From contig CM035156.1 of NCBI GenBank assembly GCA_020205615.1, positions 14,018,123 through 14,082,122 on the forward strand: a DNA stretch of 64,000 nt, given 5' to 3'. The DNA comes from Panax quinquefolius. Its lineage: Eukaryota > Streptophyta > Magnoliopsida > Apiales > Araliaceae. Position numbers and translations under genes: made by a program. Under the pieces are notes generated by a model. The model was given only the letters and a program-made list of their open reading frames with translations. It was not told where the DNA came from and searched no databases. Of the stretch, positions 34,540-45,846 are shown piece after piece; the stretch's first letter is position 1; every line of letters starts with the position of its first letter.

Positions 34540-37004
34540 TCTTCACCATCTGAAGAATCGAGCAGGGATGGATCCACGTTAGTCAGAATCAACTTCTCCT
34601 CGCCACGACTCCTAAGTGAGCTCAGATCCTTCGGAGTATATCTTCATAATCTCACCGCTGATCTCATCCGATTTTCGATACGCTTCATGAATCTGTTTCC
34701 GAAGATCATCGGTCAAAGGAGGTCCTAGATCCCGAAGAGCCTTGAGTTCTCAGATTTCTTCTTCAAGCTTCTGACGCTTATCCAGATGACGAGTTTCTGC
34801 TAGCTCTAGCTTTTGGATCGTTTTAGTCAAGATCTTAGCATCAGCCTTTAACTCTTTGATCTTCTCCATCCTTATTTCGCTCCTCTGAACCAAATCAACG
34901 TTCATCTTGATGATCTCCTCGTATTGTGCTTTAGTTGACTTCAGTTCTTCATTGGATGTCTTCACATCTCCTTTGGCTTGGGCCAACTCTTTCCGAAGAC
35001 CTTCATTTGTATGAAGAACACTTTCACGTTGAGTCCTTTCCCGGGCCAAAGCAGACTTCAAGATAACGTTCTCCTTTCTCATTGTCTCTTCTTCGGCCTC
35101 AGCTTCGATAGACTTTGGATGCAGGCGTCCGAATACAACATTCGCCTACGCATATGTAACATTATTTGATCAGTTTCGAGTGCCTAAATATGAAGATAAA
35201 TACGGAAATTACAAAGAAAAACACTTTACCTTCGCCAGATAACTCATGCCTTCCTTGAGCATGTCCATGTTTGAACTGTTACCAAATCGATGGTCTTCGG
35301 TATCACGGACGAAGGCATCGAATAATTGGAAGGGAAAGTTGGCATTGAATCGGGGCCACATGGTTGGAGAGGCCATGACATCATACTGAAATTCAGAAGT
35401 TGACTGTCTTGGAGGGGAAGGCATGGGTTGATCGCGAGTTGGTGTTGGATCTGTGTATACATTCTCCAGAGGGGGAGATCGAACATGATTAGGTTCGTGG
35501 GCTGGTGAGGAAGCAAAGGATGGACCTGGATGGCTGTCTGATGGTTGTTTCCTTTTCCTAGATAGTTCAGGGATGGATTCGACCAGCTCATCATTAGGTA
35601 TTTGAATTTCAACTGGGATTACAGGAGGGATGTCAGTCGAGGATGGAGGGACTCAAAGCTCATCAACAATTAGAGGGGTGATCTTTGTTCTCAATCTCTT
35701 AACATGAAGAACTTTCGCCCGTTCATGCAGAGGTATGTCAAACAAACTTCTCTTAGTTGAGATGGATTCGGGAGGTACAGAACTAAGGCTTGCTTGTGGG
35801 ATTGCTTCTGGAATTATTTCTGGATCACTTTCAAGGATTGTTTCTAGCTGAATGGACTTAGATTTTTTGGCGGCTCTTTTTCTTCGACGGGGTCTGAGAG
35901 ATTCTTCAGCAACAATGGGTTCATCAATTTGGGGTTCGTCATTCTGAGGAAAAACAGTGGGTGGATCGGTAATGATGGGATCGGCTCGGGGAGATTCTTC
36001 AGTCGGAGGCTCTTCACTTGCATCCGTAATCTTCCCTGCCAAAAAGTCTTCGAACTCTTTTATCTCTGAAGAGTTCGGTCTAACCAGAGACACTGCGACG
36101 ATTATGTAAAGACGAGTCAGAACCAATATTATCGAAGATTTCACAGAAATATACATAAAAGTAGTTCGGTACTTACATTTATGATCATATAGCCAAGCTT
36201 GTTTAGAAAGGAGTCCATGTTTCCACTCTTCTTTTGGGAAATTGCGTATGAAATCGATCAGTTTGGCTACACGCTCTTCGGATATATCTCCAAAATCGGC
36301 AGAGACCACATCGCTCGTGGTCCAGTTCAGTAAAGAGGCAATCTCGGGTCCTTTGACGAAGAACCATCTCTCGTGCCATCCTCTATTGCTCGAAGGGGTG
36401 TTTATCAGAGATCGCCTCTCAAATTTCTCACCGCTTTTACATACGTGCTTTTTAATACTTTGAACCCCTTTTCCCTGCTTTGGGCAATCTTATATACAGT
36501 AAAGAAAAAATCGAGAGTAGGCTCGACCCCCAATTCGTGATAGAATGCGATAAAAGCTAAGATGTGGATGTAGGAGTTTGGTACCAATTGGGTAAACCCT
36601 ACCCCAATAAACCCCAGAAGGGTAACCAGAAAGATGTGAAGGGGAAACCTAACCCCCTTCTCAAGTAAAGTTACCGGTACGGCCGTCCATCCCTCGGGAC
36701 GTTGATACATCCTCTCTTCAGATTTGGGGGCTCTTATCAGATGGGTGTCAGGAATGTGATAGTGAGCCCTAATCTTCCTTAACTTCGGTCTCGAAATGAT
36801 GGAAGGTGTCTTTGGCATGGGGATACCGCTCCTTGCTCTTGAAGAAATCGGAGGGTCGATCACGTCTCTCGAGACATAGATTTTCCGCCGAGGTAACAAC
36901 CTTGGGGTTTGAACTCGATGCTTTTTCGTAAGGATTGAAATTGGGTTGAACAGAGTGATGGGGTCACACGAAGGGGAGAGCTCGTTAGGGTTCACGACCA
37001 CCAT
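34540..37004 (-). pseudogene. Antisense spliced gene of element B (putative gypsy-type transposon protein)
   Basis: The better-preserved copy of the gene found decayed in element A. The start ATG is at 37,002-37,004 (MVVVNPNELSPS). Exon 1 carries a domain shared by plant 'putative gypsy type transposon' proteins (GVRFPLHIFLVTLLGFIGVG; AFYHELGVEPTLDFF). Intron 1 is 36,093-36,176 (donor GTAAGT, acceptor CAG). Exon 2 is acidic and proline-rich with a basic patch (RPRRRKRAAKKSK). Intron 2 is 35,146-35,229 (donor GTAAAG, acceptor TAG). Exon 3 is coiled-coil-like (AKGDVKTSNEELKSTKAQYE) and meets a stop at 34,750-34,752, though similarity continues to about 34,590. One frameshift near 36,430 is the main break in exon 1. 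Function unknown. Confidence 0.78.
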
Positions 37005-37437
37005 TGTTGGGATTTCGCAGAGTAGTAGAAGAGAAGTTCGGAGAGAAGAAGAAAGCTCAAGGTTCGAATTCAAATCGACAGTAAAATCACAAAATTGGTA
37101 AAGTTTACCTTTTATATCGATTTGGTTACACGAAGTTACTGAATATGACATTTAATTTCCGCAATGATGAGAATTGAATGGGAAGCGTCCGGATCAAGCC
37201 TTAGATATTTTATCGATTGGGCTTCTCGATTGGGTTTCCGTTTTTAGTCCATCTTTTTCAATTTCAATCCTTTATTGATTGGGCTTTTCACGTTGACGCT
37301 CACCATCCTCTATCTCACCTTATGGACCAAATCGGGTATGTCTCAATTGCTTCATGTTATGGGCCTTTAGTAAGTTCTAATATCATGGACCATTTATAGT
37401 TTTATTAAAAATTCATTTAATAAAAAATTAGGGGCAA
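37005..37437 (+). other. Element B sequence between antisense gene and 3' LTR, with polypurine tract
   Basis: 433 bp without coding content. It is presumably the promoter side of the antisense gene. It ends in AAAAAATTAGGGGCAA, the likely polypurine tract, directly before the LTR start. Confidence 0.6.
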
Positions 37438-38090
37438 TGTCGGGTCATGATATTTTCTCCTATTTGGTAGAATGAATTGGGCTCATTTATTTAACTAGTT
37501 TATTAGGCCTTCATTATCGAACCTCGAAAGTCATTTCAGCCTAGTTATCATATTGTTTCCATTGGACTCTATAAAATTGAGTCGGTTCATTAGACTAACC
37601 CATTAGATCTTTTAATATCTATTACTTTGACTTTGACTGATGATGAAAAAAGCATGACAATGACCGAGACACCGCCATGCATTAATGTGGATGGGATTAT
37701 AGTTAAATGCAAGACAAACAAAGAACTAAAGGTAGTGGATAGATCGCATGCATCGATCGGCGAGAACCCATCGATCGTGGGGCTATGTCGATTAGTAGTA
37801 GGTGGCATAGTAAACCGCAAAGAGAAAGATAACCTATCAACCAAGTCTTCACAAACAGGTACGTTCACATTCATATTCACACACACACAACTGAGAATAT
37901 CTATCTCTCTCTCAATACACTAGACATTACATCCTCCATTGTTAACCTTGTGAACACCGATACCGACTCTCACGCCTGAGCTATCTCCCGACGGTCCAGC
38001 CGTCAAGCTTTTGATGTATTATCGTGTTTACTGTGCAGGATCAGAACGTCTTACGTGATTGGGACGTGGCAGAAGATCCTGGCGTTAACA
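37438..38090 (+). repeat. 3' LTR of element B
   Basis: 653 bp, TGTCGGGTCATGATATT to GGCGTTAACA, flanked on the right by CTATC. It includes a short (CA)n run near 37,880 also present in the 5' copy at about 27,360. Confidence 0.9.
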
Positions 38091-38095
38091 CTATC

Positions 38096-38664
38096 CATCC
38101 TAATTCCTAATTTCTAATTAATAAGAATGTAATGTGTATTAGGAAATAAAGATAGTTTTATAATAATAATATTCCCACTCGTGCCTATTAAAGAAGAAAA
38201 AGAATGAACCCCATACATAAATAAACAAATATATATATATATATAATTTCATTTGATCATACTGCTAATTAATTTACTTGATCCCGCACTGCACCATCAT
38301 AATATAATATAATTTAGTTTCTTGCGTCATAGGCTTTTCTTCAAGGCTCCTCAGTCCTCACCCTTCCGCGTTTCTTACCTGCAAACTGCAAATTTAATTA
38401 AACTACTACTAGTTAGTCACCATGCATGCATTGCCATTTACCGGTGAATTTTGATGATGTCTCTCAACTAAACTACATATGTAACTTTTTCCTATACATC
38501 AAAATATACACACAACTATATATAACTTCATTCATTCATTCGTTACCCTCTGTTTAGTGATTAAGAAAGAAGCTATTGGATTGGTGCATGGCAAATTTGA
38601 GACCAAGACATGTACCCTAAACTATAATGATTGAAGAAGAAATAAAGGAAGACTTCAGAAGCCC
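38096..38664. other. Spacer between element B and the kinase gene, including the probable kinase 3' UTR
   Basis: No coding region seen. The right part probably carries the 3' untranslated region of the minus-strand kinase gene. The left part is AT-rich with a short (AT)n tract near 38,230. This is the junction between the repeat block and the gene-bearing block. Confidence 0.6.
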
Positions 38665-41600
38665 CTACCTCTTTGGAAATTGGAACCATGTTCTTCCAAC
38701 TGCCTGCCGAATCTGGCGCTCGTGCCTCTCTAAGAGTTCATCAACTTTGTGGGATTGAGATAGTAAGGGGCCTGAAAATTCAAACTTCTCCCCATGATCC
38801 TCATAAGCCTGCCTCAAGTCCAATATTAATGGATTAAAGAAAATTAAAAGCCAAATTGCTTCATTTATTATTTACTATAACAAACAGTAATCATATTGAT
38901 ATATTCTCATAATTAGGCAGCGAAAGGCTCAGCTAATAAATCTATACCAGACCACCCAAATTCCATTTCAGTTTTAGCACATTAGAAACAATGTAGATAC
39001 TGAATTTTAATATCACCAGTGTCCAAAAGAGATTTTGAGCTTACCGAAATGAATCTTTTTGCACCCATTTCCTCTCTCTGGTAAAGTTCCAGTGGCACTT
39101 CCTGTGAGTGGTACCCATCTGAAGCATCAAAAGAATCAGGGCGCTCCAATTGACACCATTTCTTCAGCAGTCCATGCTTTGCCAACTCATAGGAACCGTA
39201 TCCAGTGCAATTAGATAGGTTTCCATGCAAGACTTCAACATTTTCACGACGTTTTGCCTCTAAATTACAACGTAAATGTAATGCACCAGAAGGTTCAATC
39301 ATGAGACTTCTTGAATTTGACCTACTGCGTGATAACATGGACGAATAATCTAATTGTTGTTTTGCCCATGCAAAGCCACTCGACCCAGAAACAACTAATG
39401 GCCCTGAATAGGGAATGTCCCCATGAGATGCATTCTTTATGTGGGAAGCATCTTCCTTCAAATCAATTGATGGCTTCAGCGACTCCAAACCTAAGATAAT
39501 ATCTTCTTTTTGATTATCTACACCACTTCCATTTATTTTATTGGCAGTTTGAGTTCTGACCGGCAAATTCTGTACAGGTAAAAACAACCAAGTATAAGAA
39601 TAAGCTTTCCTTAAAACTGAAACCGTAAAAGACAAACAGGAATAATTGAGGAACATAGAAGCATACTGTGAGCTACATTGAAAGTTATTCACAGATACAA
39701 CATATAAACATACACAAGAGAGAGGAAAGAGAAAGACCTCTTCTGGTGTCAATTTGCTGATGCTGTTCTGTTTTCTACCCAACTTTCTTGTTGATTCAGG
39801 TCCACGGGTTCTCCCACCAGGCCTTTTCCTACAAAAAACAGGGCATGTTCATCTTAAATCAAGAAAAGACAGAATTTTGCAATACAAAAGCTCCAGGAAG
39901 AAGGGCGATTGCACAACAGCAAATTTTATTTGATTCCTTGTGGTTGACAAAAACTGTGGATTTGTATAATGGCACTACTTATAAAACTGATCCAAGGTGC
40001 CAGATGGTATACTAATAATTATTAAGAAATTGCATGATTGCTGCAAATGCAATTTGCCCATGAACCATTAAATCTGAATTAAAAGGTATAATCATGGCAT
40101 TGTGTACAAAAAGATCTCAGCATTATAAATATTAGTTCAGTTGTGATTTTAATTGCTATAAAGATTTTTGGTAAATGGTAGTAACTGAAAGCCTCACACA
40201 TTTTCCTTCATTTGATGGCATGCTAATCACTATATACTTGTTTTTGGTCAATGGTAGACCTGCCAATATAGTTAGTTAACTATTGGGTCAAACCATATTA
40301 ACTGAAACCAAATGGGTTAGTTAACCATTTTTATTTATTCAGGTTGGTTAAAGTTTGGACTCATATTTTTTAAAACAAATATAGTTAGTTAACCGGTTAA
40401 CTATTTTTCAACCCATATTCCATATCCTATGCTCGCATGAGAATCAGGCCTGCAACCTAAAAGTTTAATGCATCGGTTTTAAGCTTCAAACAAATACCTC
40501 TTAAAAATTTGTATTCGATACACTTGCATATGCATTTTTAAAATTACATTTTACTATTTAGTATTAAAAAACTAATCCAAAAAATTATAACAAAAAGAGT
40601 CGTATTTGACAATTTTTTAATTCCACAAAAGGAGTGATATTGTTGACATTAATATAAATTAACACAGTAATATTCTTAAATTTACCATAATAATTTCATT
40701 ATCACCTCAATATATACTAACATAATAACTTTCACTTTAGGTCAATATAAAACAAAATTACATCATTCATATATACTTTTGAATTTTAATATCACAAAAT
40801 TTCAACTAAAAGTTTGAGCTCTCATTTTCCAAAAAAATTAAAAAAAAAAACTAAGAAGAAGAGAAAGTACTATGTATATATGCTTATGACGGTAAGTTAA
40901 TCAAATTGTTGTATTATCTCTTTTTAATAACTGGCCTAACTAATAAAATTTACAATAACTTCTTTTAAAGTACAGTTTCGAGCCAAATGTATAATTTTTT
41001 TTATAGGTGGTGAGAGTTGGGGAAGAGTGTTTAATTTGTTGTTTTCTCAGATATATATGCCCTGTTGTAAATATGTATAATATGTTTTTATTTTATTTAT
41101 TTATTTGATAATTTGAGGGTGGGGGTTAAACCCAGTTCCTCATCATTAAAAATTTTAAATATGGAAGGATATTAATAATTTTAAATTTAAATTTTATTAG
41201 TATAATTTTTTAGCATTTTATTATTTATATTAATAATTTTTATATCATATTATTACTTAATTAATTTAATTGTGACGGCCACAATTTCATTTTCCAAAAG
41301 TTCTGTTTAAAAGTCAAAACTTAATATGGTTTTGAACCATAACCATATAGTTCCAACCCACACAACCCATATTAAAAATGGTTAATATGGTTTTAGTTTT
41401 TAAATGAAACCATAACCATATTTTGAAAACCAAAACCAACCCATAACCATATTTTGCAAGGCCTAGTCAATGGTGATGATTGAACTCTATAGGATCAGTT
41501 CTATAGGATTCCTTTCCTTTAGTTTTCATGCTTGCATGAGTGCATCTTATAACAAGACTGTGTTTGGTATGTATAAGCATATCTACACAGTCACACAAAT

Positions 41601-42873
41601 AAGGTATATCGCTGGTAAGAAGATAAATTGAATATGTATGGAATGTCAAAGTTTCACCAATGTGAATTGACCTGAAACTTGTGTTGTTATACAAACTTTG
41701 GGCTGGCTCAGAATAGCAATTGCGTAAGAACAACTATTCCCCTTCTAACCCCCCACCCCAAAGAAACAAAAGAAAAAGAGCTGAAACTGAAAACACTTAC
41801 CTTTTTGCCTCCTCGTGGTGTTTTGCATCAATCTCTTTGCTTGGTGGGTATTTTGGCAAGCTTGACGGATCACATGCATAAGGCTTTGTAGTAAAGTACT
41901 AGAATAGAAGGTAAGAAAAAAAATTCAGAAGAATCATAGCAAGTGAAGTTTCAAATAAGAATAAAACTGAAAAGTCTTGTTGCAAATCTAATGCTGTATA
42001 CCAAAAGAACAAGAATGCCAGTCCAATCAATCAGAGGAAACATATAAATTATAGTTAAGAAAAAGATAGTTTGCAAGATAGTAACCAGCTTCTGTATCAC
42101 AGTCATGATGCAATGAGATGAAATCATATAGGTAAATTTACTTCTCAGCATGTCAAACTAATGACAACATACTGACAAATGTAATAAAACAAAACATAAT
42201 AGCATTTTCCATATGAATACCTCGGAGGCTAGGGCAGAAGAGGCAGTCCCACGCTTACATGGTTCGACAGAAAGGAAAGTTTCTATCAGATTAACAGCAG
42301 AATTAGGTAGCTCTTTGAAGGTATCCCAAAGACAGCTTTCATAAGGATGTTGAGGCTTAAATAGAGTTGCATGAGGAAGCTTAGTCCTTCTCCAGTAATC
42401 TTCAGGTGGGCACCCGCAAAGCTTGAAAATTTTGTGCAACTGTTCAACCTGTAGTTGGAAAGAACATTTTGTCAGAGCTTTGAGTATGGTTTTGAAGTAT
42501 TTACTTTGAAAAACTGTTCAAGTATTCAACGAAATTGGACGAAAGAACAACTATCTGCTTTATAATATCCCTTTACTGATGATAATAATACGGTTATACC
42601 CTTTGTACATGACCACCATGTAAACTATACACACAAGTACAGATCATTTTGAAAGATCAAAAGAAAGGAATGGAGTTTAATATAAGGCTGCAAAAGATAA
42701 TTAATTCTAAATGTAAAATGGAAAGGCTACTGAGATAGCAGATGTAATCACTCTCACATATATAAAAAGAACAGCAAACAAGATGACAGTTCTGATGATT
42801 GTAAGGTCAATACGTTAATCACAAGTAACTTGTCGACGCTACAAAATGTTAATCTGAGATGGAGTGAGCACAT

Positions 42874-42913
<40 letters not shown>

Positions 42914-45846
42914 TCAAAGCATTGGAGAAATAAGGTTCTCTCATTCTATCTGTTTTAATATAAAAGAAGGAAACTGATATTTCCACATAATCCTCTCTCA
43001 CATGAGAAGAAAGTGGGTCCCACCTTCATGTGAGAGGGGACCATGTGGAAATATCAAAAACTCACGTGGAAATAGTGCTTCTCTAAAAGAAAACATTAAG
43101 AAGTAGGCATTCTATCATTATCTGGAATAAGTTAATCATACTATTCTAATCCACAGCGATGCAATCATACATACACTCATAATAAATAGTACATTGAAAC
43201 ATTACTAAATTATGCTTTGAGGTTATTACCTCAGTTCTTCCTTGTAGGACAGGATTACCAAGGAGAAGTTCTGCAAATACACAGCCAACACTCCAAAGAT
43301 CCACATACGCTCCATAATCAGTAGATCCCAACAATAGTTCGGGAGGACGGTACCATAATGTGACAACTCGACTAGTTAGTGGGTACCTGTTCCCAGCATT
43401 ACAGAAGTTTGCCAAGCCAAAATCACCCACCTTTATAACTCCTTCATTATTTACTAGGAGATTGGCACCTTTAACGTCTCTATGCATTACACCCCGTGAA
43501 TGACAATGTTCAAGTCCAGATAACAACTGTTTCATATAGCATTTAACCTGTATAATGCAGCCAATCAAATAATCGAATATAAGACAACAACAATAATAAA
43601 CTTACTTGGAGACGTGAAAAAAAGCACTCTATTTAAATTATGGGCATATGTGAATGTGTAAGTAATTGTTTGCGTTCATTAGTCTTCTTGACGTGTATCG
43701 TTATTTAAGTATTACTGACTTTTTGAGTTACACACTTAAACTCATGGTTATACATATATCCTAGTGGTGACACTTTCTATTTAACAAGCTATAAACCAAA
43801 GTATACAATGCTGCAAGAAAGGTGAAATGAAAGCTTTTCTTTGATATTCAGATAACCTCACAACCTTCGTAATAATAAATAAAAATAAAAAAAGAGCAAA
43901 CCTGTGCTTCACTGAATTTGATATCAGGGCAAGACAGGAGTCCAGAAATATCATGTTCCATGTACTCAAATACAAGGTATATGCTACATGATAACCTTGA
44001 CGTAATTATCCCCTCCAACTTTATGATATTCGGATGGTCCAGTCTTCGCAGAATCAGTATTTCCCGAGCCATAAACCGAACACTTTCAGGCTCAAAATTG
44101 TCAAACTGCACCTTCTTTAACGCAACTATCCTCCCAGTGTCTAGATCACGTGCTCGGAATACACTGCTATATGTGCCTTGTCCAATCTATAAAAGTGCAG
44201 TTAAAAGCAAGTAAATTTTCTTTTCTTATAGATAAACTAGAGTTATAAGAACCAATAATTTGAATGTAAATGGAGCAATCTACCACTTCCTTATGAGAAT
44301 TGTTCAAAAATCAGAAAAAGAAACATAAGATTTTAACTTTCGTGAATGATCATAAACAATGAGGGGATCTTTGATAAACATGGTGCGACAAAGATCTTGG
44401 TCGTACATTTTACGTCTCAAACTTTGAATCCAAGCAATATATTTCATAGAAGAGCAAAACAACAAGCAAGCGTCCTACCAAGAAAGTAATACTTGCAGGA
44501 GATTTCTGTCGAATTTGTGCAAATTGACATGGTAAAGAATCAGTTTATGTTGGTGACTAAAAAGTTGCAACATTATTTCAGCATCAACCTTAAAACCAAA
44601 GCACTATATAATCAGTGAAATAGAAGAAGACTGCTGCTAAAGTATTTCAGAATCTCCAACATCAGAGGAATTTAACTTCCTAGGAGTATCAGAACGATCA
44701 TACACATGATTACAGAAGTGTACAGTTTAGAGTGTTTCATATAGGTTTCAGACCGTTAAATTCCAGCTTACTAACTTCCATAGTTGATAATTTTGTTAAC
44801 AGATGATCAGTAACACTGCAGATAACAAATGAAGTACAAAGTACCAGTTCATAGGTTCATATTATTTTGCACAGCTGATAACTAGAGTTCTTTTTTAGCG
44901 AAATTTGCTGTTAGCTACACCAGCCAAATAAGTATCAATAACTTTCTCAATTAATTCCAAGACCCTAGACCTAACAAATAATTTATTAATATAAAAACAC
45001 TGAAATCAGCTAACAAGAAAAATAAAATACAAACAAGTGTAAAAGAACAAGCAACTTGATGCAAATTTGCAATTTCACTTGAGTGGCTACGTTCTTAAAT
45101 TTCTCAATTTTGAATATTGAAGCGAATCAAATCTCATAAGAGGAATAGGAAGAAAGAATAACATGTTACTGAATTTGAGTAAACAGATAAAAGCATGATT
45201 ACAGGGAAAAAAAAAAAACTTTCACTAAATTTTTCTCAGTGTGCATTACCAATAATAAATAAGAAGCATAGCTTTATAGAATTCATGAATCTGATAATAT
45301 GAGAATGGACCATTCTATAATTTCAAAATTGAAAGTTTGACTATGAAGTAGCGTGACATGTTCTTTATTTGGCAAGAACACTGTGATCCATGTCATCTAT
45401 ATAATTAAATATATTCTATAAGTCTATAAATGTATCATGTATGCATGAATGATGAATGTCCCAACCTTCTCTAATTTCTCAAAGGAATCAGCTTTACGGG
45501 GGACCCAACCCCGAATTGCTTCACCAGCCACATCACTGAGCCACCCGGGCCAACCGGCAGCAACTTGTTCTCCTTCCACATACTTCTGCAGATTCCCCAA
45601 CTTAAAGCTCAGTGACTCAGCATCAGTTCCACCATTAGAACTCGCCCTTCCAGACTCACCCAACTCGCTGCCACTCAACCCGGACTCAGTCCTTTTCTTC
45701 TTCTTCTTCTTCATCATTTCCACAACGAACCCTCCACTGTCACCTATGCTCAGACCCGAACCCGTTCTGGCATTGTCCTGGAACGAGCCGGAATGGTGGA
45801 AAGGAGGCGACACTGACTCCGCCTGCTTGGAGATGACACAGCCCAT
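38665..45846 (-). CDS. CDK-like Ser/Thr protein kinase with N-terminal myristoylation-type motif (At1g18670/At1g54610-like family)
   Basis: Eight coding exons, minus strand: 45846-45466, 44186-43902, 43547-43230, 42448-42221, 41898-41801, 39828-39738, 39569-39045 and 38808-38665. All introns are GT-AG, phases join cleanly, and the product is about 689 aa. The start MGCVISKQAE was chosen because it is the first in-frame ATG and MGC is a myristoylation/palmitoylation-type N-terminus. The kinase domain shows the glycine loop IGQGTYSSVF (128-137), the Lys of ALKK (151), the helix-C Glu in FMAREI, HRD (244-246, HRDVKGANLL), DFG (264-266) and the CDK-type activation segment RVVTLWYRPPELLLG. The cyclin-binding helix is a PSTAIRE variant (PESVRFMARE). 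The long C-terminal tail is Ser-rich and poorly conserved. It is likely a membrane-anchored cyclin-dependent-like kinase. The substrate is unknown. Confidence 0.92.
40255..41465. mobile_element. Non-autonomous hAT-type DNA transposon in the fifth kinase intron
   Basis: 1,211 bp bounded by a perfect 8-bp duplication GTCAATGG (40,247-40,254 and 41,466-41,473). Imperfect terminal inverted repeats are TAGACCTGCCAATATAGTTA on the left and, read inward on the other strand, TAGGCCTTGCAAAATATGGT on the right. Subterminal AACCATA/GGTTAAC motifs occur in clusters. An 8-bp duplication with TAGG-type ends is typical of hAT elements. There is no transposase coding sequence, so it needs a helper. It lies in the intron between coding exons 5 and 6 and leaves both splice sites intact. 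Confidence 0.82.
42873..42913. repeat. Compound (TA)n(CA)n microsatellite in a kinase intron
   Basis: About 10 TA units followed directly by about 10 CA units, in the intron between kinase coding exons 3 and 4. Confidence 0.95.
42976..43055. repeat. 80-bp near-perfect fold-back in a kinase intron
   Basis: The left arm GATATTTCCACATAATCCTC, with TCTCACATGA after it, is mirrored by TCATGTGAGAGGGGACCATG and TGGAAATATC. The loop is GAAGAAAGTGGGTCCCACCT. The arms pair over about 30 bp with few mismatches. It may be a tiny MITE; no target duplication was identified. Confidence 0.8.

Larger units (their letters stand above)
26931..38090 (+). mobile_element. Element B: second full-length copy of the Tat-lineage family
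   Basis: 11.16 kb, bounded by LTRs of 650 and 653 bp with the same TGT..GGGTCATGATATT start and GGCGTTAACA end as element A. The flanking duplication is CTATA (26,926-26,930) versus CTATC (38,091-38,095), one mismatch. The domain order is identical to A and nothing is nested inside it. It lies 752 bp downstream of A in the same orientation, but the different duplications show that the two inserted independently. All frames carry breaks. The longest intact pieces are the integrase core and the antisense exon 1. Confidence 0.9.
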
